DNA of 64,000 nucleotides from Colwellia sp. Lineage in GTDB: Bacteria; Pseudomonadota; Gammaproteobacteria; Enterobacterales; Alteromonadaceae. Numbering within the stretch: the first letter of the stretch is position 1; each line of letters begins with the position of its first letter. The notes beneath the pieces are model-generated. The model was not told the origin of the DNA, searched no databases, and saw only the letters and a program-made list of their open reading frames with translations. Below, in pieces: positions 8,227 to 18,039 of this stretch. Position numbers and translations under genes: made by a program. The stretch is taken from NCBI RefSeq assembly GCF_013214175.1, contig NZ_JABSPA010000002.1, positions 124,001 through 188,000 on the forward strand. Reading direction: 5' to 3'.

Positions 8227-11163
8227 TTATTTACTGTTCGTTAGTGGGATGTTTATTTTAAAACTTTTGCCAAGAGCTTGTTCTGTGATCAGCTCTATGG
8301 TGCCCTTTAATTTTTGGGTGACCAAGTTGTAGACAATATGTGCTCCTAGACCTGAGCCGCCTTGGCCTCGTCTGGTGGTATAAAAGGGTTCAAATAATTG
8401 CGCTTTAGTGTTTTCATCAAGCTTGCAGCCATTATCGCCATAGATAAGTTCAAGACTCTGTTTTGAGGCCTTAACATCAATGGTGATTTCACCCTTGATG
8501 TCATTTTTCTCAGTAAAGGCGTGCACTAAGCTATTGATGATCAGGTTATTAGTGATCTGTGCAAGGGCTCCGGGGTATGAGTTAATAACTATGTCCTTCG
8601 CGCAGGAAAGTTTAATAGTCACCTGAGCTTGCTTTGCTTTTGGCCTTAATGTTCTAAGTACATCTTCTAAATAATCATGCACATTAAGGGTGCGAGCATC
8701 ATCAACAACGCTATCAACAGCAATAAGCTTAAAGCCCTCAATTAACTCAACAGCCCGGCTAATATTTCGTAATGAAAGGTCAAAACCTTGTTCAAGTTCA
8801 TCGGTAAACTTTGACAGTTGCTGAGAGCTTAATGTTTTATCGTCCATCGCCTTAATAATAGTGTGACATTTTTCTTTCATAAAACTGATTGAGGTGAGTA
8901 CTGTGCCTATAGGAGTATTAACTTCATGGGCGACACCCGCGACTAGCCCACCTAAGGAAGCCATTTTCTCATTTTCTAGTAACTGACCTTGGGTAAGTTT
9001 TAATTGTTCGAGTGTTTTATTTAACTCACTATTACTTTGGCTCAATGCTTGGGTTCTTTCTGTTACTCTGAGCTCTAAACCTTCATTGAGTGAATTAACT
9101 ACCTGTTCAGCCTTTAACCTTTGTGTGACCTCTGTTTCTAATTTGGATATGGTGTCGAGCTGTTGCTTGGCATGACTTTCCAGTAATTCACGTTTTTGCT
9201 GGTGAAAGTTAACTTGCTCAAAGAGCTCTTTCGGGGACAGTTGTAATTGCGCAAAAAAGTGGGAAAAATAACTGGCTAATTGCTGTTCCTCATCGGCATC
9301 TATTAAATTAATATTATTAAAAGCTTTATAGGATGAGGCCATACCAATGGCGCCAGCTAAAGCATTAAGCGCGGCATTTTTTAACGAAGACAATTCGACA
9401 ATATTAATATTTTCTTGGTCATGTATTTCAGCTTTTACTAGTGATTGTTGTAGTTTTGACTCGGCTAACTCTTCAGGTAGATATTGCAGAAAAACTTCTG
9501 TGATAAGCCGCTTCTTATTGAGCAGGTTAATATCGGCGGTTGTGCCTGCAGCAAAATTGTCTTTAAGGTATATATTTTTAATATCAACAAATTGGTGTGA
9601 TATTTTTTGTTCCTCTTCAGACATTTTAGTAAATAAAGAAACGCCGATGTAGCAAAGGATATTAGCAAGTAAGCTCCATATAAGGCCATTGGTAAATGGG
9701 CTGATTGCTTGAATGGCAAAAAGTTGCTCTGGGTTAAGCCAATAAAAAAAGCCACTATCTTGAGATAATATTGACCAATCTAGCCAGCCAGAGCGAATTA
9801 AAGATGGCAATAAAGTGCAATAAAACCATACACAAGCACCAATAGTAAGTCCGCTGAATGCACCGGACAAATTACCTTTGCGCCAAATTAGTCCGCCTAT
9901 TAATGCTGGCGCAAATTGTGCTGTGGCAACAAAGCTTATGCTACCAATATTGACAATAAGTTGAGAGTCACCAATAGCGCGATAATAGAATAGGCTTAAG
10001 AAAAGAATGGCAAAGACCATTAACCAACGTAAAGGTAAGATTTGACGCTTTAACGCTGACAGCGCAGGAGTCTGCATGATAACCGGCATCAAAATATGGT
10101 TGGTCAGCATGGTGGATAGCGTCATGGCACTGATCATTATCATGCCTGTTGCTGCAGCAAAGCCACCTAAAAAGGTAATAAGGGCGATAAAAGGTGCATG
10201 GTTTGCTAGCGGTTGAGTTAGTAATAATATACGTGACGACTCAAGTGCTCCGGGCGTTATTAAACCGGCTAATGCCACTGGGAAAGTGAACAAATTGATC
10301 AGTAATAAATACAGTGGGAAAAGCCATTTCGCCCGGTCTAAAAATTTAGCATCGCTACATTCAACAATGCCAACATGAAATTGTCTGGGCAGGGTGATAA
10401 TGCCTAAAGCACCAATGAGCATAAAACTGAGCCATTGCTGGGTAGATAGCGTCAGTACTTTGGGATTTAATTGTGCCTCATGGGCAAACTCTGCAAATAT
10501 ACTAAACACCCCGGGTTTGATCATATAACAAATCCATAGGCAACCAATGAGCATGGCTAAAAGTTTTAGAATACTCTCACCTGCCAACGCGACCATCATA
10601 CCGGGATGTTTTTCGGTTGGATCTATATGACGGACACCAAAAACAATGGTGAAAAATGCCATCATCAAAACAATAATTACATCCAAATAATCAAGAAATG
10701 CTAGGGTCTGCTGGGAGTTATCGGTCAGTATTTGAAAGCTATCAATGACCGACTTTAATTGAATGGTCAAATAGGGAGTGATGCCAATTACGCACAATAA
10801 GCTAACTAATGCCGCTAACCCTTGCGACCTTTTATAACGGACCGAAATAAAATCGGCAATACTGGTGGAGTGAAACTCATTTTTTAATAGCACCATTTTC
10901 TTTAACAGTGGCGTCATAAAAATGAAGGTTAAGGTGGTACCTAGGTATAAGGCGATTGGAAATAGCCCTTGTTTAGTCGAGACGGCAATATTGCCAAAAA
11001 ATGTCCAGGAAGTACAAAAAACAGCCAGGCTTAATGCGTAGGTATTGGCAGAGTTACGTATTCGTTTAGCTGCTTTACTGTCTGACTGACCCCATTGAGC
11101 CAAGAAAAATAGCGAGATAATATAAATGGCTAATAAGATGAGTACCTGGCTAAATGAAATCAA
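8227..11163 (-). CDS. Sodium/solute symporter-type sensor histidine kinase
   Basis: A 978-residue fusion. Residues 1 to about 520 form a 12-13 helix SSS/SLC5-type transporter domain; a linker (about 530-690) follows, with a coiled coil near its end; then HisKA with H-box GVAHEVNTPIG, and an HATPase_c domain with N-box NNLIINSLVHAF and GxGLG (GGSGLGAHIV). This is the CbrA/CrbS class, which links substrate transport or sensing to gene expression; CrbS-CrbR controls acetate uptake genes in Vibrio. No receiver domain and no adjacent response regulator are present. The start is a TTG that directly follows the TAA of the small upstream gene (TAATTG), with AAAGGA upstream, so translation is probably coupled. 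Substrate unknown. Confidence 0.88.
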   Translation of the reverse strand: MISFSQVLILLAIYIISLFFLAQWGQSDSKAAKRIRNSANTYALSLAVFCTSWTFFGNIAVSTKQGLFPIALYLGTTLTFIFMTPLLKKMVLLKNEFHSTSIADFISVRYKRSQGLAALVSLLCVIGITPYLTIQLKSVIDSFQILTDNSQQTLAFLDYLDVIIVLMMAFFTIVFGVRHIDPTEKHPGMMVALAGESILKLLAMLIGCLWICYMIKPGVFSIFAEFAHEAQLNPKVLTLSTQQWLSFMLIGALGIITLPRQFHVGIVECSDAKFLDRAKWLFPLYLLLINLFTFPVALAGLITPGALESSRILLLTQPLANHAPFIALITFLGGFAAATGMIMISAMTLSTMLTNHILMPVIMQTPALSALKRQILPLRWLMVFAILFLSLFYYRAIGDSQLIVNIGSISFVATAQFAPALIGGLIWRKGNLSGAFSGLTIGACVWFYCTLLPSLIRSGWLDWSILSQDSGFFYWLNPEQLFAIQAISPFTNGLIWSLLANILCYIGVSLFTKMSEEEQKISHQFVDIKNIYLKDNFAAGTTADINLLNKKRLITEVFLQYLPEELAESKLQQSLVKAEIHDQENINIVELSSLKNAALNALAGAIGMASSYKAFNNINLIDADEEQQLASYFSHFFAQLQLSPKELFEQVNFHQQKRELLESHAKQQLDTISKLETEVTQRLKAEQVVNSLNEGLELRVTERTQALSQSNSELNKTLEQLKLTQGQLLENEKMASLGGLVAGVAHEVNTPIGTVLTSISFMKEKCHTIIKAMDDKTLSSQQLSKFTDELEQGFDLSLRNISRAVELIEGFKLIAVDSVVDDARTLNVHDYLEDVLRTLRPKAKQAQVTIKLSCAKDIVINSYPGALAQITNNLIINSLVHAFTEKNDIKGEITIDVKASKQSLELIYGDNGCKLDENTKAQLFEPFYTTRRGQGGSGLGAHIVYNLVTQKLKGTIELITEQALGKSFKINIPLTNSK

Positions 11164-11382
11164 TTATTGTGATTCCTTTAACGCTGAATCAGTTTTCTTG
11201 GCGGTGTTATTATCGACCTGTGTGGGACTCAAAGCCGATAACAAAATGACCAATGACCAGCTAATAAAAATGAATAGCCAGTTTGCAAACAAAGATACTT
11301 CATCGGCAAGAACTAGGGGGATGATAAAAACCAGAAAAGCGAGTATCGCTAGGAAGGCTTGTCTGCCGATATTCTTGGTCAT
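11164..11382 (-). CDS. Small two-helix membrane protein upstream of symporter kinase
   Basis: A 72-residue protein with two hydrophobic segments (about 8-26 and 31-50) and a polar Thr/Lys-rich C-terminus. It lies immediately upstream of the symporter-histidine kinase with zero spacing, its TAA abutting the kinase TTG. By analogy with the DUF4212 small subunit that precedes a related symporter at 23.8 kb, it may be an accessory subunit of the transporter domain. That is an inference from position and size; I do not recognise the family. Confidence 0.7.
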   Translation of the reverse strand: MTKNIGRQAFLAILAFLVFIIPLVLADEVSLFANWLFIFISWSLVILLSALSPTQVDNNTAKKTDSALKESQ

Positions 11383-11481
11383 TTTATCAGCCTATAGTGC
11401 GGGAATAATACTTCAGTATAGGTATAAAAAGTTTCTTTTATCAATATATGTCATCGAATAGGCAAGCTTATGTTTTCCCAT

Positions 11482-11507
11482 AAAAAAAGGGAAGCAAATG
11501 CTTCCCT
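11482..11507 (-). terminator. Terminator downstream of porin
   Basis: On the minus strand an 8-bp stem GGGAAGCA/TGCTTCCC is followed by seven T. A second short palindrome, AACCTC/GAGGTT (11515-11529), lies between it and the porin stop. Confidence 0.85.
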
Positions 11508-11553
11508 ATAAAATAACCTCAACGAGGTTAACTAACGCAAGGTGTTGTACAAA

Positions 11554-12627
11554 CTATAAGACGAATTTGGTTGATAATTGCACATAGTCAGAATCAGCAT
11601 TCGATTCAGCCATTTCAAAGTTACCCACTTCTAAACCAAAAGATAACTGCTTAGTTACGTTTTTAAAGATGTTGACTCCCCAATGAGAGCGGTCTGTATC
11701 ACGAAGATCAGTTGTGGTATTACCATAGAATACTGAACTACGCATATCGTCTGTCCAGAAATGACGATAAGCAACCATGACCGAGGTGGTATCTTCTGCT
11801 TCCCAACTACCTGTACTATTTTGAGCTACGTCTGTAGAAGCGGTAACACCGACGTAACGACCGACATTACCACCGTGTACTTGAAAGCGAAAATCATCTT
11901 TACCAAAGGTATTAATACGACCGGCAACACCGAAACCTACTGCAGACTCAGAGCCATCAAGGGTTTGTAATTGTCGAGCTAAACCAGAAACAGAAACATT
12001 ACCCCAGTCACCTTTAAAGGTATATTTACCAATAAAGTCTGGAATGGAATCATTGCCATGAACACCTTTGTATGTTTCAGGGTTTTCAATAGAAAGTTGT
12101 AAACCGCCATTGGTATATCGAACCTGACCTTGACGAATAAAGGCAGAGGCCACTAATGGACCACCAAAATCGGCTGCTTCAGCAAGAGAGCTGGTGTTTT
12201 GGAAAGTAGTCCATGTTTGGCCAACTAAGATATTTTTGTACTTAACAAAGGCATGACGTAAACGTGGCTTGGAAGAGTTGGAGATAATTTCATTACCACC
12301 ACCTGACACGGCATCACCGTAAAAATCCATTTCAATAAAACCTGTGACATCACCATGGACATATTTAGTGTTAAAACGGGTTTCATTGACGGCAATACCA
12401 AAGTTAGATTGGCTTTCAGCAAGTACAGTACCACCACCGTACCAGTAGTCATTTGCAGCAATATTACCACTGGTATAGCGCGCATCAACTTTAACGTAAC
12501 CACCAAAAGTGATGCTATCACCATCGTCTAATTTGATGGTGTAACCGGCATTAGCTGCACTGGTAACCGCTAATAAGCTGGTTGCTAGTACTAATTTCTT
12601 AACTTTAAATAATGAATTCTTAAACAT
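11554..12627 (-). CDS. DcaP-like outer-membrane porin
   Basis: A predicted beta-barrel channel of about 357 residues. The signal peptide is MFKNSLFKVKKLVLATSLLA with cleavage after ANA, and the mature protein opens GYTIKLDDGDSITFGGYVKVDARYT. The barrel ends in TKFVL, with a hydrophobic residue pattern fit for outer-membrane insertion. The 'KVDARY' and 'FIEMDFYG' segments resemble trimeric DcaP-family porins, which pass small organic acids. I start at ATG 12627 because GGGGA sits seven bases before it; the in-frame ATG at 12639 overlaps that ribosome site. Nearby symporter-kinase and chemoreceptor genes fit a nutrient-uptake setting, but co-regulation is not shown. Confidence 0.85.
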   Translation of the reverse strand: MFKNSLFKVKKLVLATSLLAVTSAANAGYTIKLDDGDSITFGGYVKVDARYTSGNIAANDYWYGGGTVLAESQSNFGIAVNETRFNTKYVHGDVTGFIEMDFYGDAVSGGGNEIISNSSKPRLRHAFVKYKNILVGQTWTTFQNTSSLAEAADFGGPLVASAFIRQGQVRYTNGGLQLSIENPETYKGVHGNDSIPDFIGKYTFKGDWGNVSVSGLARQLQTLDGSESAVGFGVAGRINTFGKDDFRFQVHGGNVGRYVGVTASTDVAQNSTGSWEAEDTTSVMVAYRHFWTDDMRSSVFYGNTTTDLRDTDRSHWGVNIFKNVTKQLSFGLEVGNFEMAESNADSDYVQLSTKFVL

Positions 12628-12639
12628 GATATTCCCCAT

Positions 12640-13069
12640 TTTTGTTTACTTATTATAGTGTGACTTATTTTAGTGTGACTTATTGTCAGGTATTTGTTTC
12701 AAGCTACTAATCTTTTACGAGGTCTTATACGCCTCTTATGATTTTACTTTATTGTGGCTTTTTGTTATCTAATAGTAAGTTAGTGTGTAAAGTGAACAAA
12801 AGGAATTAGACCTAAGTCTACATTGCCAGAAAAAGTACTTATACTTTAGTCGATTTTTATCAAATAACTTCCACTATTTGAAATTCCCTCTAGCTTGATC
12901 GTCAATTATCAACCACTGCCAGTGCTTGCCTTAAATATAGCTTGCTGACAAAATCATGTTAATTATTGACAGTTAAAGACTTAATTCATCGACTAAAAAT
13001 AGCTGTTCAGCTGGTAATTATTAAAGTTGAACGGAAGACTGGGGTTAGGTTAAATAAAGTGTTAAGCAG
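12640..13069. other. Spacer upstream of porin with 15-bp direct repeat
   Basis: This gap between the porin start and the TonB receptor terminator carries no convincing gene. TAGTGTGACTTATT occurs twice (12656-12669 and 12671-12684), with a degenerate third unit nearer the porin, in what should be the porin leader. It could be a regulator site or a slippage product. The remainder is AT-rich without clear structure. Confidence 0.5.
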
Positions 13070-13117
13070 AAAAAAGCCCAGGATAAAGCAGTGTTATATT
13101 GCTTAATATCCTAGGCT
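13070..13117 (-). terminator. Terminator of TonB receptor gene
   Basis: On the minus strand the arms AGCCTAGGATA and TATCCTGGGCT form an 11-bp stem with one G-U pair around a loop that itself has a short AAGCA/TGCTT stem, followed by TTTTTTC. Confidence 0.8.
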
Positions 13118-13185
13118 TATTTTACTGTTTTTTTATTGTTATTTAGACCTTAACGATCATGGTTAATTATTTACTTGATCGCTAA

Positions 13186-15360
13186 TTAAAAAGCAACTTG
13201 CACAGCAAGACGGTAGCTTCTGCCATCACCTACGGTAACATTAGAAGTGCCGCCACCGGCAAGGTAGTCAGTATCAAATAAGTTTTGCACATTAAAACGT
13301 AAGTTAATGTCAGTATTGCTTACATTGATTTTATAAGTAGCACCAACATCAATTCGAGTATAAGCATCTTTTACTACCGTATTATCTCCATCAGCAAAGC
13401 GCTCACCTTCATAAAAAGCACCAGCATTAATTGCTAGGTCTTCGGTAAGTTCATAACGTGACCAAAGTGATGCTGACCATTCAGGGGCATCAACAGGAGT
13501 CATGCCAGTGTAGTCTTCATCTTTATCATAGGAAGCATCTAGATACATCATTGATGTCATAACAAAAAGCTTATCGGTTACCGCACCTTGTGCAGCCATT
13601 TCAAAACCTTTATGACGTTGCTCGCCCACTTGTGTGGTAACTGTGTTTATATCTTTATTTGCGCCTTGATAGTCTTCGGTAACTAGTACATTGGACTTAG
13701 TGATGTCGAATATTGCTGTAGTTAGTAACAAACGATCATCTAATAGTTGCCATTTTGCCCCTACTTCATATTGCTTTGAGGTCTCGGCATCGATTTCCAT
13801 ACCGTCATTCAAATCTTCTTCATCATTGATGGTTTCACTACCTTGTGGCTCAAAACCTTCGCTATAGCTAGCATAGAAAGTGGTACTTTCACTTGGATGA
13901 TAAAGTACACCAGCTTTAGGTAGTAATGATTCGTTATCAGCACCGGTTTTGCTTTGTTTATCATAACGACCACCGATCATCACTTGCCATTGTTGGTTAA
14001 TGGTTATTAAGTCTTGGATATAAATACCGTAATAATCATATTCACTGGTATAAAGGCTATCATCTGTGGTGTAGCTAATATCTGGGCGAGGAGGCTCAGC
14101 TTGACCTGCTGAGTATTCAAATGAATCGGATTTGTTCTTCGTTCTTAACTGACCATAGTAGTAATCAAGGTAATTAGCGCCGATAAGTAAGTTATGATCT
14201 ACGCCAGCAAGTTCAAAGTTACCGGTAAAATCAATAAAAGTAGTGGTAAATTGCCAGTCATCAAAGCGATCATAAGGATTTGAGGTATAGCTATCACCTT
14301 CGACGAAGTCGCTAGGATTTTTCGGGGCAGATTCAAAGCGTTGACGCTCAAATGTTTGCTCGTTATAGCCAACTTTGACCTGCCAAGCATCACTAATAAT
14401 ATAACTGGCATCAACACCGTAGTTTTCAACGGTAATATCAGTAAAGGCCCATGACATATCGCGAATAGTTTTATCTTCGCCAATAACATTGCCTTCATCA
14501 TCTAACCAAGCGCCAGTATCTAAGCCGGCTTTATCGTTGGTTTTGTCATAGTGGAAACCTACTAGTAAGTCGTCATTGATATCATAATCAACAACAAGAG
14601 CACCAAGGAAACGTTCACGCTCTCTTTGCTCGCCGTTTTGATATTCACGTTGATAAGTAACATCTTGTTTAACTAAATTAGCGCGGTAACGTAATGATTC
14701 ATCTTCAGTTATGGCACCACCAGCATCTAACGTAAGGCGAGATGAACCTTCTTGATCAACATCGATACCTAGGTTAAAAATACTGTTAGCGGTAGGTTTT
14801 TTGGTAACCATATTGATTAAACCACCAGGGCCAGATTGACCGTATAAAATACTTGATGGTCCCTTGATTACTTCAATGCTTTCTAAAGTTTCAATGGGCT
14901 GCTGGTAATGTGACCAATGTTGATGACCGTCACGTAAATAACCATTTGAAGAGCTTAACTCAAAACCACGTAAACTAAATACTTCACGGTTACGTTGCTT
15001 TGAACCTGCGGTTAAGCTGGCGTCATTAACTAGCACTTCACCTAAGGTGGTGGCGAGCTGTTCGTTTATGACTGTATTTGGAATAACGGTAACTGATTGC
15101 GCTGTTTCTAATAAGGAAAAGTTACCGCGCATGGCACCATTAGCATTATCAACTTTATAGCCATTAAAATAACTACCTTTAACTTGAATTACTTCAATAT
15201 CTTTAAGTGCTTTCTGCTCTGTTGAATTAGCTGCAACCTTTGCTGTTGGAGCGTCAGTGGTATTAGTAGTATTTACAGCTGTATTGGCATCTGTATTTGC
15301 AAAAACGGCTGTCGAAGAAAGTACGGCGCTTACCGCTAAAAAGAGGGGAGAAAACTTCAT
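13186..15360 (-). CDS. TonB-dependent siderophore receptor
   Basis: A 724-residue outer-membrane receptor of the FhuE/FpvA-like siderophore class. Signal peptide MKFSPLFLAVSAVLSSTAVFA; an Asn/Thr-rich linker; a likely TonB-box region near IEVIQVKG; plug domain (about 75-190) with SVTVIPNTVI, LRGFE and the hallmark IEVIKGPSSILYGQSGPGGLINMVTKKP; then a 22-strand barrel ending LAVQVAF. It imports a ferric chelate using TonB energy. A near-perfect Fur box upstream makes iron repression very likely. No siderophore biosynthesis, TonB or ABC transporter gene is in the window, so the ligand may be a siderophore made by other species. The orphan ExbD at 19.9 kb is not adjacent. Confidence 0.93.
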   Translation of the reverse strand: MKFSPLFLAVSAVLSSTAVFANTDANTAVNTTNTTDAPTAKVAANSTEQKALKDIEVIQVKGSYFNGYKVDNANGAMRGNFSLLETAQSVTVIPNTVINEQLATTLGEVLVNDASLTAGSKQRNREVFSLRGFELSSSNGYLRDGHQHWSHYQQPIETLESIEVIKGPSSILYGQSGPGGLINMVTKKPTANSIFNLGIDVDQEGSSRLTLDAGGAITEDESLRYRANLVKQDVTYQREYQNGEQRERERFLGALVVDYDINDDLLVGFHYDKTNDKAGLDTGAWLDDEGNVIGEDKTIRDMSWAFTDITVENYGVDASYIISDAWQVKVGYNEQTFERQRFESAPKNPSDFVEGDSYTSNPYDRFDDWQFTTTFIDFTGNFELAGVDHNLLIGANYLDYYYGQLRTKNKSDSFEYSAGQAEPPRPDISYTTDDSLYTSEYDYYGIYIQDLITINQQWQVMIGGRYDKQSKTGADNESLLPKAGVLYHPSESTTFYASYSEGFEPQGSETINDEEDLNDGMEIDAETSKQYEVGAKWQLLDDRLLLTTAIFDITKSNVLVTEDYQGANKDINTVTTQVGEQRHKGFEMAAQGAVTDKLFVMTSMMYLDASYDKDEDYTGMTPVDAPEWSASLWSRYELTEDLAINAGAFYEGERFADGDNTVVKDAYTRIDVGATYKINVSNTDINLRFNVQNLFDTDYLAGGGTSNVTVGDGRSYRLAVQVAF

Positions 15361-15429
15361 AAATAACTCAAACCTTAATGAATATATAAGTAAAACAAAA
15401 GTGCAATAAAATAATTGTGCGAATTCTAA

Positions 15430-15444
15430 TGATAACTATTATCA
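15430..15444 (-). promoter_or_regulatory. Fur box upstream of TonB receptor
   Basis: TGATAACTATTATCA matches the Fur 7-1-7 consensus at 13 of 14 positions and extends as the palindrome CTAATGATAA-CT-ATTATCATTAG (15426-15448 on the plus strand). It lies about 70-85 bp upstream of the receptor start, where a promoter is expected. Confidence 0.9.
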
Positions 15445-15535
15445 TTAGCAATCTTTGTTTTGTTTTTATTTGAGTTTATTGCCAGATATTTGATTTAGCG
15501 TATATTTATTGTTTGTTTTTTGTTTAATAGACAAT

Positions 15536-15558
15536 AAAAAAGGCCAGCTAAGCTGACC
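15536..15558 (-). terminator. Terminator of S9 peptidase gene
   Basis: On the minus strand GGTCAGC-TTA-GCTGGCC (one G-U pair) is followed by TTTTTTA. It lies 36 bp after the peptidase stop. Confidence 0.85.
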
Positions 15559-15593
15559 TTTCTCATTTTTTTTGTAACAAAAGTGTAGGTTTT

Positions 15594-17675
15594 TTATTTC
15601 TTATCAGCTGATTTTTTCGCTGTTAAGTTAGCTGCATGAGGTAAGTCATGAACAGGCATTGGCTTATTATCATGTTTTAAGTAGTTATCCATCCAACGCA
15701 TTAAACGTAAGCTGTAATCGTACTTGGCAGCGGCACGTTTATTACCATGGCCTTCGCCTGGGTAATAGACTAAACGCACTGTTTTACCACGTACTTTCAT
15801 GTAACGGTACATTTCCATAGATTGTGCCGGATGTACACGAGGATCAGCTTTGCCGTGCATAATTAGTAATGGCGTTTCAGATTGCTCTACCCAATAAATA
15901 GGGCTGCGCTCTAAGTACCATTGCCATTTGTCCCAAGGATATGAACGAGCATGAACTAAGTTCATTTCGTTTGAAATATCGGTAGTGCCAAACTTTGATA
16001 ACTGGTTAGAAATACCAACAAACATTACGCTAGCTGCAAAGTGTTTAGTTAATTTAGTTGCACCCCAAGCTGAGGCATAACCACCGTATGAACCACCAGT
16101 AATACCAACTTTTTTCTCATTCACTAAACCAATGTTTACTAAATGATTTTTAAGGTCTACCAAGTCATCAAACTCTTTACCTGCGTAATCGTTTTGACCT
16201 AGTTTAGAGTAGTCTACGCCTTTACCTGTGCTACCACGGTAGTTAGGGTGAAATACTGCATAACCTTGTGCTGCTGCTAATTGACCAGGACGAGAGTAAG
16301 CTGTTATCCAACCATCTTTGTCATGGCTTTCTGGACCGCCGTGTACTGACATGATTAGTGGGTAACGTTGACCTTTTTTGTAATCAAGTGGGTAAACTAA
16401 TACACCACCAATTTCTACGCCGTCACGGGCTTTAATAGTAAGACTTTCTTGTTTAGCTAAAGCAACATCATTTAACCAAGTATTTGAATCAGTTAAGCGA
16501 GTTTGTTTTTTGCCACGCAGCATAAATACTTCGTTAGGGTGTTGGGCAGTGTTTGCTTTCACCACAACGGTTTTGTCGGAGTCAGAAATACTCAAGTTAC
16601 CCGCGATGAACTTGCCACCGGCAACAACTGTTTTGTATTTGTTAGAGCCAGGCTTAATTTTGGCAACTACAGACTGAGTACCAATGTTGGCGATGAAATA
16701 TAATTCATTACGCTTATTAGACCATTCAAAATCACTTACGTGACCGTTAAAGTCTGGTAACCAGTTAGCAACTTTACCCGTGTTAACATTGGCAATAAAT
16801 AAACGACCTGTTGCAGGATCATGCTTGTCTTGCGCACCATGTAGGGCAACATATTTACCATCGTATGAAAATTCAGCCGCACCTAATTTTCCTTCGGTAG
16901 CGAAAGAGGTTTTAACTGACTTGTTAGCGATATCAACAATGTGCCATTGTGACTTCATGTATTTGTCATCAATTAAAGCAGTAGGTTGGGTTTTAACTAA
17001 TAAATCTTTACCTGTTGGCGAGAAATGCACATCAGAAACATAACCTTTGATGTCCCATGCTGTCGGTATAATCGCTTTATCAGACTGAGCCAGATTGGTT
17101 ACATATAAAAGCTGATTAGTAAGTTGTTCTTCAAAAACTTCCGCTTTAAAACCTAAACCTTGTAGTTTCTTAACTGATTTGTCTTTGGCTTTTTTCGCTA
17201 AGATAGCAATTTGTTTATTATCACTGCTAAGAGCGTAGCTATTAATGCTAGTGTCTTTTAATACTACGGCTTTTTGTGCTTGACCACCGTTGGCAGGAAT
17301 TTGATAAAGGTTAGTGAATTTATCATCATTCATTTTGGCTAGGAAATAGATTAATGAACCATCAGCAGACCACTGAATATTTCTAACATTTATTTTACCG
17401 GTAATAAAAGGACGTTCGACGCCTTTATCATTCACTAGGTATAATTCACCCCAATTTTTACCGTCTTTTTCAACATAGATCTCACGAGGAACTGAGCGAG
17501 TGTAAGCAATATACTCACCGCTTGGGCTGACTTGTGCTTGGCTAACTGATTGCAAAGTTACCAGGTTTTCAGCGGTAATAACTTTACTTGTTTGTTCAGC
17601 AACGGCTACTGAACAAGTAAGCAAGCCAAAGCTGATCGCTAAGGCTTGTTTTAACGAGTTTATTTTTAGTTTCAT
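15594..17675 (-). CDS. Secreted S9-family prolyl oligopeptidase-type peptidase
   Basis: A 693-residue serine peptidase with signal peptide ending SVAVA-EQ, so probably periplasmic. A beta-propeller with repeated 'FSPTGK', 'FSYDGKYVAL', 'WSADGSLIYF' blades (about 40-400) precedes an alpha/beta-hydrolase domain. The catalytic triad is visible: Ser529 in GGSYGGY, Asp611 in KADPRVHP and His643 in GEGHGNKR. The family cleaves short peptides, as acylaminoacyl or dipeptidyl peptidases; exact specificity cannot be read from sequence. Single-gene unit with its own terminator. Together with the M17 aminopeptidase and gamma-glutamyltransferase in this window it fits a peptide-scavenging lifestyle. Confidence 0.92.
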   Translation of the reverse strand: MKLKINSLKQALAISFGLLTCSVAVAEQTSKVITAENLVTLQSVSQAQVSPSGEYIAYTRSVPREIYVEKDGKNWGELYLVNDKGVERPFITGKINVRNIQWSADGSLIYFLAKMNDDKFTNLYQIPANGGQAQKAVVLKDTSINSYALSSDNKQIAILAKKAKDKSVKKLQGLGFKAEVFEEQLTNQLLYVTNLAQSDKAIIPTAWDIKGYVSDVHFSPTGKDLLVKTQPTALIDDKYMKSQWHIVDIANKSVKTSFATEGKLGAAEFSYDGKYVALHGAQDKHDPATGRLFIANVNTGKVANWLPDFNGHVSDFEWSNKRNELYFIANIGTQSVVAKIKPGSNKYKTVVAGGKFIAGNLSISDSDKTVVVKANTAQHPNEVFMLRGKKQTRLTDSNTWLNDVALAKQESLTIKARDGVEIGGVLVYPLDYKKGQRYPLIMSVHGGPESHDKDGWITAYSRPGQLAAAQGYAVFHPNYRGSTGKGVDYSKLGQNDYAGKEFDDLVDLKNHLVNIGLVNEKKVGITGGSYGGYASAWGATKLTKHFAASVMFVGISNQLSKFGTTDISNEMNLVHARSYPWDKWQWYLERSPIYWVEQSETPLLIMHGKADPRVHPAQSMEMYRYMKVRGKTVRLVYYPGEGHGNKRAAAKYDYSLRLMRWMDNYLKHDNKPMPVHDLPHAANLTAKKSADKK

Positions 17676-18039
17676 TTCTAGTCCTAGAGGTCTATTCGAA
17701 AAATTTTAACCCTCCGAGTTTATGTTTTTTTGAGCGTGAAACCAATGGGAAGTGCATTAAATTCGATGAAAAGAGAGAAAATCGAGATTAAATAGAGTTA
17801 AATTGAGAATGTTTTGTTGGCTAGTTGTAACAGCGAGCGCTGGTTAGGTAAAAATAGTAGTCATATCGAGCTATCGTCATGCCGACAAAGCTAGTGTGCT
17901 TGGTGTGTTCGAGGATGCGTTCGGTGATGGGGAGTTTAATTCGTCATCCGAGGATTGCTACCAGCGGATAAATATCACCGAACTCTAAAGGTTAAGAGTT
18001 CGGTGATAATATCGTCGCGTTTATTTATTTAGATGCGGC
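17676..18039. repeat. Spacer with strong 13-bp inverted repeat
   Basis: A perfect hairpin ATCACCGAACTCT (17974-17986), loop AAAGGTTA, AGAGTTCGGTGAT (17995-18007) lies 33 bp past the M17 peptidase stop. No T-run follows on either strand, so it is not a classical terminator; it could protect mRNA 3' ends or be a REP-like repeat. The string TTCGGTGAT occurs again near 17914. No gene is seen in the gap. Confidence 0.65.

Noticed and set aside
11126..11461. 111-residue plus-strand ORF opposite the small membrane protein gene
   Set aside because: It is the antisense shadow of two real minus-strand genes.
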